Position numbers and translations under genes: made by a program. A stretch of DNA of 64,000 bases from RYN-230 sp963717125 (GTDB lineage Bacteria; Actinomycetota; Actinomycetes; Streptosporangiales; Streptosporangiaceae). Within the stretch, counting starts at the first letter, position 1; each line of letters opens with the position of its first letter. The stretch covers positions 124,001 to 188,000 of the forward strand of contig CAVQVG010000006.1 of the NCBI GenBank assembly GCA_963717125.1, read 5' to 3'. This document shows positions 57,750 through 64,000 of this stretch, piece by piece. The notes under the pieces are model-generated. The model was not told the DNA's origin and ran no database searches. It saw only the letters and a list, made by a program, of their open reading frames with translations.

Positions 57750-58501
57750 CCAGCGCGGTGACCAAGGTGCTGGTGATCGACGACGAGGAGCCGATCCTGC
57801 GCGCGCTGCGGATCAACCTGACCGCGCGGGAGTACGAGGTCAGCACGGCCACCGACGGCAGCTCCGGGCTGGCCGCGATGGCCCGGGACCGGCCCGACGT
57901 GCTCATCCTCGACCTGGGCCTGCCGGACATGGACGGCACCGAGGTGATCAGGGGGGTCCGCGGCTGGACCAGCACGCCGATCATCGTGCTGTCCGCCTGG
58001 GGCCAGGAGAGCCAGAAGGTGGCCGCGCTGGACGCGGGCGCGGACGACTACGTGACCAAGCCGTTCGGCATGAACGAGCTGCTGGCCCGGCTGCGCGCGG
58101 CGGTCCGCCGGGCCTCACCCGCGCCGGACGAGCCGGTGCTGGTCACCCCGGACTTCACCGTGGATCTGGCGGCCAAGCGGGTGACCCGCGGCGCCGCCGA
58201 CATCCGGCTCACCCCGACCGAGTGGTCGCTGCTGGAGATCCTGGTACGCAACGCCGGCCGCCTGGTCACCCAGCGCCAGCTGCTGCGTGAGGTGTGGGGG
58301 CCGCAGTACGAGACCGAGGGCAACTACCTGCGGGTGTACCTGGCTCACCTGCGGCGCAAGCTGGAGCCTGATCCGTCCCGGCCGCGCTACCTGCACACCG
58401 AACCGGGCATGGGCTATCGCTTCGAGCCGAACGGGGTGGCCAGCCCCGGCGGGGGGCCCACCGGGCCCCCCGATCAGTCCGGGCCGGGGCGCAGCTCGTA
58501 G
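57746..58501 (+). CDS. KdpE-like OmpR-family response regulator
   Basis: 251 residues from the GTG overlapping the kinase stop. Receiver domain VLVIDDEEPILRALRINLTA with phospho-acceptor Asp56 in ILDLGLPDMDG, switch residues SAWG and KPFGMNELLAR. The C-terminal winged helix is of OmpR type (LTPTEWSLLEILVRNAGRLV, YLRVYLAHLRRKLEPDPSRP). KdpE members control potassium uptake; here no kdpFABC is present but a convergent APC/KUP-like permease overlaps its 3' end by 28 bases. Likely autoregulated through the repeats at 55851-55891. Confidence 0.92.
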   Translation: MTSAVTKVLVIDDEEPILRALRINLTAREYEVSTATDGSSGLAAMARDRPDVLILDLGLPDMDGTEVIRGVRGWTSTPIIVLSAWGQESQKVAALDAGADDYVTKPFGMNELLARLRAAVRRASPAPDEPVLVTPDFTVDLAAKRVTRGAADIRLTPTEWSLLEILVRNAGRLVTQRQLLREVWGPQYETEGNYLRVYLAHLRRKLEPDPSRPRYLHTEPGMGYRFEPNGVASPGGGPTGPPDQSGPGRSS

Positions 58502-60801
58502 CTCGGGTTGTAGATGGTCCGCTCGTCCTTGATCCGGGCCAGCCGGCCGTGCACCTCGATCCGCCGGCCGGGCCGGATTCCCGGGATGTCCCGGCGGCCC
58601 AGCCAGACCAGGGTGACGCTGCCGGTGCCGTCCCACAGGTCCGCCTCCATGGTCAGGCTGGCGCCCTGCGGGCGCAGCGTGACCGTGCGGAGGGTGCCCG
58701 CGACATCGACGTACTCGTGGGCATCGGTGTCCTCGATCGGGGTCGCGCCGTCGTCGCGGCACTCGGCTTGCAGGTCGGCCGCGTGCAGTTCCTCGGTCCC
58801 GGCGGTCAGCTTCTGCAGCGCCGGCCTGGCGTCCGCGCCCGGCGCCGGCGGTGGCCCGGCTGGCTGGGGCCGCACCGGATACTGCCGGGTGGCCGAGCGG
58901 AGCTGGTAGGGCACGCTGGCCACGACCACCCCGGGCTGCAGCAGCAGCCGGGTCTTCAGCCGGAGCGCGCTCTGGTTGTGCAGCAACTGCTCCCACCAGT
59001 GGCCGACCACGTACTCCGGCACGTACACGGTGACGATGTCCCGCGGGCTCTCCCGGCGCAGCCGCTTCACGTAGCCCACGACGGGCCGGGTGATCTCCCG
59101 GTACGGCGAGGCGATCACGGTCAGCGGGACCGGGATACTGGCCCGCTCCCAGTCGTCTTTGAGCCGCAGGGTTTCCGCCTCATCCACGTCCACCGTCACG
59201 GCCTCCAGGTGGCTCGGGTGGGTGGCCCGCGCGTAGGACAGCGCTCGCAGCGTCGGCAGGTGCAGCTTGGAGACCAGCACGATGGACCGGTTCCGGGCGG
59301 GCAGGGTGAGCCGGAAGTCCTCCGGCGGGGTCAGCTCCTGCCGGACCTGGTCGTAGTGCCGGTGGATGCCGCGCATGGTCAGGAAGATGACCGGCATCGC
59401 CACCACGACGATCCACGCACCGCTGGCGAACTTGCTCACCAGCACGATGATCAGGACCACCGCGGTGACGCAGGCGCCCACCGTGTTGATCGCCCGGGAC
59501 CGGATCATGCGCCGCCGGACGGACTTGTCCGGGCCGGCCGCCAGCAGCCGGTTCCAGTGCCGGATCATCCCGGTCTGGCTGCACACGAACGAGACGAACA
59601 CGCCGATGATGTACAGCTGGATGAGCCGGGTGGGCGACGCCTGGAAGATCACGATGAGCAGGATGGCGAACCCGGACAACAGCAAGATCCCGTTACTGAA
59701 CGCCAGCCGGTCTCCGCGGGTGTGCAACTGGCGCGGCAGATACCCGTCCCGGGACAGGATGGAGGCGAGCACCGGGAAGCCGTTGAACGCCGTGTTCGCG
59801 GCCAGCACCAGGATCAGCGCGGTGACGAACTGGAGCACGTAGAACAGCGGCGAGCCGTCGCCGAACACGGCCCGGCCGACCTGCGCGATCACGGTGCGCT
59901 GGGTGGTCCCCGCGGGCATCCCGATCAGGTCCTGCGCGGGCGCGTAGTGCACGTGAGCGGCCAGCGCCAGCGCGGTGACGCCGCCGAACATGGTCACCGC
60001 GATCGCGCCCAGCAGGGCCAGCGTGGTGGCGGCGTTCTTGCTCTTCGGCTTGCGGAAGGCCGGCACCCCGTTGCTGATCGCCTCCACCCCGGTGAGTGCG
60101 GTGCAGCCGGAGGAGAACGCGCGCAGCAGCAGGAAGATCAGCGCCGCCCCGGTGTACTCGCGGCTGACCTTGACCCGGTAGCTGGCGCTGTCCGACTCGA
60201 GGTGGTGGCCGAGCCCGAGCCGGGTGAAGCCCACGATGATGAGCAGCGCGACCACGCCGATGAAGCAGTAGGTGGGAATGGCGAACGCGGTGCCCGACTC
60301 ACGCACCCCGCGCAGGTTCATCAGCGCGATGACCGCCACCACGACCACCGCGATGAGCGTGACGTGCGCGTCCAGTGACGGGAACGCGGAGGCCAGGTTG
60401 GCCACGCCGGCGGACACCGACACGGCCACGGTCAGCGTGTAGTCCACCATCAGCGCGCTGGCCACGGTCATGCCGACCTTGGGCCCGAGGTTGGTGGTGG
60501 TCACCTCGTAGTCCCCGCCGCCGGACGGGTAGGCGTGCACGTTCTGCCGGTAGGACGCCACCACGACGAGCATCAGCACGCCCACCGCGAGCGCGATGTA
60601 CGGGGTGTAGTGGAAGAAGGCGATGCCGCCGACGGACAGCACGATCAGGATTTCCTCGGTCGCGTAGGCGACCGAGGACAGCGCGTCGCTGGCGAACACG
60701 GGCAGCGCGATGCGCTTGGGCAGCAGCGTGTGCCCCAGCCGGTCGCTGCGCATCGGCTGCCCGAGCAGCAGCCGCTTCACCACCCCGAACGTCATGGCCA
60801 C
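58474..60801 (-). CDS. APC-family permease fused to a C-terminal OB-fold domain
   Basis: 775 residues. Residues 1-470 are an APC/KUP-like transporter with about twelve helices (PVFASDALSSVAYATEEILI; AYPSGGGDYEVTTTNLGPKV; AFSSGCTALTGVEAISNGVP), followed by a soluble part (SIVLVSKLHLPTLRALSYAR; YVPEYVVGHWWEQLLHNQSA) typical for this actinomycete group. After a Pro-rich hinge near residue 660, the last 110 residues (VDVAGTLRTVTLRPQGASLT; GSVTLVWLGRRDIPGIRPGR; ERTIYNPSYELRPG) match the small OB-fold nucleic-acid-binding proteins that elsewhere are separate neighbours of this permease. The fusion is in frame with no stop. Probably imports potassium or amino acids. Confidence 0.88.
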   Translation of the reverse strand: MAMTFGVVKRLLLGQPMRSDRLGHTLLPKRIALPVFASDALSSVAYATEEILIVLSVGGIAFFHYTPYIALAVGVLMLVVVASYRQNVHAYPSGGGDYEVTTTNLGPKVGMTVASALMVDYTLTVAVSVSAGVANLASAFPSLDAHVTLIAVVVVAVIALMNLRGVRESGTAFAIPTYCFIGVVALLIIVGFTRLGLGHHLESDSASYRVKVSREYTGAALIFLLLRAFSSGCTALTGVEAISNGVPAFRKPKSKNAATTLALLGAIAVTMFGGVTALALAAHVHYAPAQDLIGMPAGTTQRTVIAQVGRAVFGDGSPLFYVLQFVTALILVLAANTAFNGFPVLASILSRDGYLPRQLHTRGDRLAFSNGILLLSGFAILLIVIFQASPTRLIQLYIIGVFVSFVCSQTGMIRHWNRLLAAGPDKSVRRRMIRSRAINTVGACVTAVVLIIVLVSKFASGAWIVVVAMPVIFLTMRGIHRHYDQVRQELTPPEDFRLTLPARNRSIVLVSKLHLPTLRALSYARATHPSHLEAVTVDVDEAETLRLKDDWERASIPVPLTVIASPYREITRPVVGYVKRLRRESPRDIVTVYVPEYVVGHWWEQLLHNQSALRLKTRLLLQPGVVVASVPYQLRSATRQYPVRPQPAGPPPAPGADARPALQKLTAGTEELHAADLQAECRDDGATPIEDTDAHEYVDVAGTLRTVTLRPQGASLTMEADLWDGTGSVTLVWLGRRDIPGIRPGRRIEVHGRLARIKDERTIYNPSYELRPGPD

Positions 60802-60849
60802 GGCGGCATGGTAAGCCGGCCCACTGGCGTACGCCAGGGGCAGGCAAAG

Positions 60850-61620
60850 CTATGAGTTGCCGCTGAGCGTGACGTTCTTGCCGGTGATGTGGATCAGGAT
60901 GCCCTGCTGGGTCATGGTGATGCTCTGCACGTCGAGCCCCATCGGCAGGCCGGGGATGGTGATCGTCATGTTGTTCAGCCCGCCCAGGGCGTTCAGCGGG
61001 ATCCCGCCCGCGTTGACCACCGCGATGTTGATCTTGTTTGGGCCGGCCTTGGTGACTTTGGCCACCCCGCTGCCGGAGATGAAGCCCAGGTCGATGGTGA
61101 CCTTGGCCTCGGTGTTGTTCAGCGCGGAGATCTTCAGGCCAGGCACGTCGGCCGCCTTGGCCACGCTGCCGTACGTGATCAGCCCGGTGCCGTTCAGGCT
61201 GCCCACCCGGGCGCTGCTGAAGCCGTTGATCAGCTGCATGTCGCGCATGGTCGCGTGCAGGTTCTCGATGACGACCGGGCCCGCCTTCTCGGTCGCCGCG
61301 GAGAGCTGGACCTCGTTGAACTTGCGGGCGGCCAGCTGGGTGAGGAACGGGAAGCCCTCGATGTTGACCGTCGGCTTGTTGCTCAGCCCGCCCTGGGACT
61401 GGACCTGGCTGGCGAACTGGTTATCCGCGTAGCGCACGGCGACCCGGTCGGCGATCACGAACAGGGCGAGCAGCACCACCAGCGTCACCAGGAAAATGAT
61501 CAGCCCGCGGCGGCGCCGCCGGTATCGGCGCGGCCGGGCCGAATCGTCGAAATAACCCCCGTACGACCCATCATCGGCCCCGGGCTGAATCGGCAGGCGT
61601 TGCGTTGGGTAATCGCTCAC
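60850..61620 (-). CDS. DUF2993 (LmeA-like) membrane-anchored protein
   Basis: 256 residues from GTG. An Arg-rich cytoplasmic stretch (RRYRRRRR) precedes one transmembrane helix (GLIIFLVTLVVLLALFVIAD), and the outer domain has the DUF2993 pattern: VNIEGFPFLTQLAARKFNEV, then NLHATMRDMQLI, and beta-rich sequence to the end. Mycobacterial LmeA, of this family, binds phosphoinositides and takes part in lipomannan elongation; a lipid-binding periplasmic-side role is therefore likely. Monocistronic; 48 bases upstream of the permease start on the same strand. Confidence 0.9.
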   Translation of the reverse strand: MSDYPTQRLPIQPGADDGSYGGYFDDSARPRRYRRRRRGLIIFLVTLVVLLALFVIADRVAVRYADNQFASQVQSQGGLSNKPTVNIEGFPFLTQLAARKFNEVQLSAATEKAGPVVIENLHATMRDMQLINGFSSARVGSLNGTGLITYGSVAKAADVPGLKISALNNTEAKVTIDLGFISGSGVAKVTKAGPNKINIAVVNAGGIPLNALGGLNNMTITIPGLPMGLDVQSITMTQQGILIHITGKNVTLSGNS

Positions 61621-61791
61621 GGTTACCGCCAGGGGTGATCGTGTCCCGGCCAGGTGCCGGCGTTGCGCAAATGTTATGACATGGCCGCTGGGCGCGGACC
61701 GGTCTGCACCGCCACACCGGGCCGCCGGCCCCGCCCGGTATCCCTATCGATCCTGGTCGAAGCGGGCTGGGCCGAATCTCCTTATTTCCGG

Positions 61792-64000
61792 TCAGCGCAG
61801 GCTGGAAACGTTTACGGCCTCCAATTGATGCGAGTCCGAATTAGTGACCAGCGCGGTCCGGCCGCCTGGCTCCATGGCGAACTCGCGGGGCAGCAGCCCG
61901 GCCTGGATCAGCCCGAGCTCGGCCGGGCGCCCGCTCAGCGCGGCGGCGATGTCGATCACGCCCAGGCTGGCCCGGCCGGTGCCGAGCCGCCCGGAGTTGG
62001 CCACCAGGATCCGGCTGCCACCGTTCAGCGCGGTCAGCCCGATCGGCGCCGCGCCCACCTCGACCTTGGCGATGAGCGCCCGGCCTGGGTCGGTGCGCAG
62101 CCGGGCCGCGGAGAACGCGAGCAGGGCGTTGCTGGCCCGGGCGGTCACCCACACGGTGGACCCGCCGGCGGTGGTGATCACCCGGCCCGGGTCGCAGCCG
62201 GCCGGGACGGTGGCCTGGACGGCCGCGGCCGGATGGGTCTCCGCCCGGGACACGTTGATCACGGTCAGCGTGCCCTGGTCGCTGTGGCTGTTGCGCTTCT
62301 GGGTGGTCACGTACAGCCACTGGCCGTCCCGGGACACGGTCATCCCGATCGGGTTGACGCCCAGCTGGATGTCACCCACGAAGCCGGAGGTGCGCAGCCC
62401 GCTGGCCAGCGCGGCGCGCAGGTTGAACACGGCCATGGTGCCGCTGTTCTCCAGCGTGACGAACGCGAACTGGCCGTCCCGCGACAGCGTCACCTCCACC
62501 GCCCCGTCGCCGTGCGGGCTGGTCAGGGTGCCGAGCACGCTGCCCTGGCGATGGTGCTCGGCGCGCGCCACGCTGATCACCACGGCGCCGCTGCCCGCCG
62601 CGGCCAGCAGGTACTGGCCGTCCGGGGTGATCGCCTCACCGTGCGGCGCGGCCGGTACCCTGATCCGCCGGACCGGTGCCGGGGCGAGCGCGCCGCCGGC
62701 GCGGAGCACCTCGATCGAATGCCCGGCGCCGGTGGACACGAACGAGTACTGGCCGCCGGCCGTCACCGCGACCGCGAATGGCATCCCGGTCAGCCGGACG
62801 AAGCTGGGCCGGATGTGCGCCAGTGTCGGCGCGGCCGCCGAGGTGGTCACGCAGCCCGGCGGGGTCAGCGCGGCGGGCTGCGGGGGAGCTGTGGTGTTGT
62901 GCCGGGACCGGTGCGCGATGGCCAGACCGGTCCCGGCTACGCCCAGGATCAGCAGTCCGATCAGCGCGGGCACCATCCGGGACCGCCAGCCGCGCCGGGT
63001 ATCCGCTGACCCGCCGGACGGCGGGCCGGCGCCGGGCGGTGGCGGGCCGATCGGGCCGGTGGGCGGCTCGGCGGCCCGTGGTGGCGGCTCGATCCAGGCG
63101 GACTGGCCCGGATCGGCGGCGGAGTGGGCGGCCTGGGCCGGCGGTTCGGGCCAGGCTGGCTCGCCCGGTTCTGGGGAGGGCTGGGCGGTCTGCGGTGGCG
63201 GCTCGATCCAGGCGTGCTGGCCCGGATCGGCAGCGGGCTGGGCGGCCTGGGGTGCTGGTTCGATCCAGGCGTGCTGGCTGGGGTCGGTGGCCGGCCGGGC
63301 GGGCTGCGGTGGCGGCTCGAACCAGTACGACTGGGCGGGGGCGGTGACCGGTTCCACCGGCCCGGGCGGTTCGGCGCGGACAGGCTCACCCGGGTCGGTG
63401 GGCGTGGGCACGCCGGCCGTGGGGAGCGGGCTGATCACCGGGACGTCCTGACGGCCGGACACCTCGGTGGGCCACCGCGGGGTCGGGGTCACGTCCACCG
63501 GGCCGCTGCCAGCCGGGGGGGACGCCCCCCCGGATCCGCTGGCCGCGCTAGGGCCGTCCTGGGCTGGGCCGGGACCGGCTTCCTCGCCGGGCGCGAGCTG
63601 GCAGGCCGCGCGCAGCGCCTGCACGAAGTCCAGGCACCGCTGGTACCGGGCGCCCGGGGACTTGGCCAGCGCCCTGGCCATCACGTGATTCACCGCGGCC
63701 GGCAGGTCCGGGCGGCGTGCGGTGAGTGGCGGCGGTGGCTCCGACAGCTGGGCCCACAGCACGGCCAGGCTCTGGTCCCGGTTGAACGGCGGTGCGCCGG
63801 ACAGCATCTCGAACGTGGCGCAGGCCAGCGCGTAGAGATCGGCCCGGCCGTCCACCGGGCGGTTCTCGATCTGCTCCGGGGCCACGTAGTCGAGCGTGCC
63901 GACCAGCTGGCCGGTCGCGGTCAGCGCGACACCAGCCAGCGCCTTCTTGCTTAACCCGAAGTCGGACAGGTAGACGTGCTCCGCGCGCGGCCCGGTGGTC
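61792..64000 (-). CDS. Membrane Ser/Thr kinase with extracellular beta-propeller, N-terminus missing
   Basis: About 736 residues visible; the frame runs off the window edge, so the ATP-binding lobe is beyond it. Visible kinase parts: HVYLSDFGLSKKAL, GTLDYVAPEQIENRPVDGRA and ADLYALACATFEMLSGAPPF. Then comes a Pro-rich juxtamembrane linker with five 19-residue repeats (AWIEPAPQAAQPAADPGQH type), one transmembrane helix (MVPALIGLLILGVAGTGLAI), and some 370 residues outside forming a seven-blade YncE/lactonase-like propeller (GQYSFVSTGAGHSIEVLRAG; DGQWLYVTTQKRN; ILVANSGRLGTG). The propeller likely senses a wall or extracellular ligand. No terminator seen after the stop. Confidence 0.9.
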   Translation of the reverse strand, partial: TTGPRAEHVYLSDFGLSKKALAGVALTATGQLVGTLDYVAPEQIENRPVDGRADLYALACATFEMLSGAPPFNRDQSLAVLWAQLSEPPPPLTARRPDLPAAVNHVMARALAKSPGARYQRCLDFVQALRAACQLAPGEEAGPGPAQDGPSAASGSGGASPPAGSGPVDVTPTPRWPTEVSGRQDVPVISPLPTAGVPTPTDPGEPVRAEPPGPVEPVTAPAQSYWFEPPPQPARPATDPSQHAWIEPAPQAAQPAADPGQHAWIEPPPQTAQPSPEPGEPAWPEPPAQAAHSAADPGQSAWIEPPPRAAEPPTGPIGPPPPGAGPPSGGSADTRRGWRSRMVPALIGLLILGVAGTGLAIAHRSRHNTTAPPQPAALTPPGCVTTSAAAPTLAHIRPSFVRLTGMPFAVAVTAGGQYSFVSTGAGHSIEVLRAGGALAPAPVRRIRVPAAPHGEAITPDGQYLLAAAGSGAVVISVARAEHHRQGSVLGTLTSPHGDGAVEVTLSRDGQFAFVTLENSGTMAVFNLRAALASGLRTSGFVGDIQLGVNPIGMTVSRDGQWLYVTTQKRNSHSDQGTLTVINVSRAETHPAAAVQATVPAGCDPGRVITTAGGSTVWVTARASNALLAFSAARLRTDPGRALIAKVEVGAAPIGLTALNGGSRILVANSGRLGTGRASLGVIDIAAALSGRPAELGLIQAGLLPREFAMEPGGRTALVTNSDSHQLEAVNVSSLR
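63061..63350 (-). repeat. 57-bp tandem repeat in the kinase linker
   Basis: Five units encode 19 residues each, starting (A/Y)W(I/F/P)EPPPQ and ending DPGQH. They are moderately diverged and in frame. Confidence 0.85.

Noticed and set aside
57746..60801. A Kdp potassium ATPase locus
   Set aside because: No kdpFABC genes in the window; only the two-component pair and an APC-type permease.

Overview
The window is very GC-rich and has the codon pattern of an actinomycete chromosome: nearly every third codon position is G or C, GTG starts are common, and many genes overlap by ATGA or GTGA. Three giant LAL-type LuxR regulators, two membrane Ser/Thr kinases, DUF664-type (mycothiol-associated) DinB proteins, a KdpDE-like two-component pair, a GAP-family membrane protein and a secreted pectinase fusion suggest a soil or litter actinobacterium, perhaps near Streptosporangiales or Catenulisporales (inference only). 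I saw no rRNA, tRNA, CRISPR array, prophage or insertion sequence.

Layout. 0-5.1 kb: two secreted proteins and the first LAL regulator. 5.6-11 kb: a small acidic repeat protein, a CoA-transferase/crotonase pair, a decayed CocE-type hydrolase and a glutamate-cysteine ligase. 11.4-20.3 kb: a run of small stress- and envelope-type genes (HATPase, CMD-like, SHOCT, HdeD-like, GAP family, DUF1269, a small conserved protein, a nonapeptide-repeat protein plus RDD membrane protein, a Zn-ribbon/DUF3887 protein) around the second LAL regulator. Three of its promoter regions share a CATCC-N5-GGGTGA element. 20.5-29.6 kb: serine hydrolase, HATPase, third LAL regulator, a Ser/Thr kinase with a five-residue repeat linker and a polytopic membrane protein. 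30-33.4 kb: arginase-like protein, gene fragments, a minisatellite, a likely DNA-binding protein and an acetyltransferase. 33.5-40.4 kb: a 1083-residue repeat membrane protein, ribonuclease Z and a pectinesterase-polygalacturonase fusion. 40.4-44.8 kb: pgi-gnd operon, NRDE protein, a 34-residue membrane microprotein and an acetyltransferase. 45-48.3 kb: two paralogous SGNH-hydrolase genes, one fused to an acyltransferase, each needing a -1 frame change just before the SGNH domain. 48.4-55.8 kb: ABC exporter, DUF2461, methylglyoxal synthase, DinB protein, FAD reductase, His-rich lytic transglycosylase, Mug glycosylase and an orphan CorA tail. 55.9-64 kb: KdpDE-like pair with promoter direct repeats, an APC permease fused to an OB-fold domain, a DUF2993 protein and a Ser/Thr kinase with a C-terminal beta-propeller running off the window.

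Working together. The clearest possible undescribed module is at 11.4-19.3 kb: a LAL regulator whose promoter region carries several GGGTGA half-sites, with related boxes upstream of the neighbouring stress and envelope operons. Erosion is frequent: a hydrolase with its nucleophile region deleted, several truncated gene ends, and short tandem repeats at gene ends and inside linkers.
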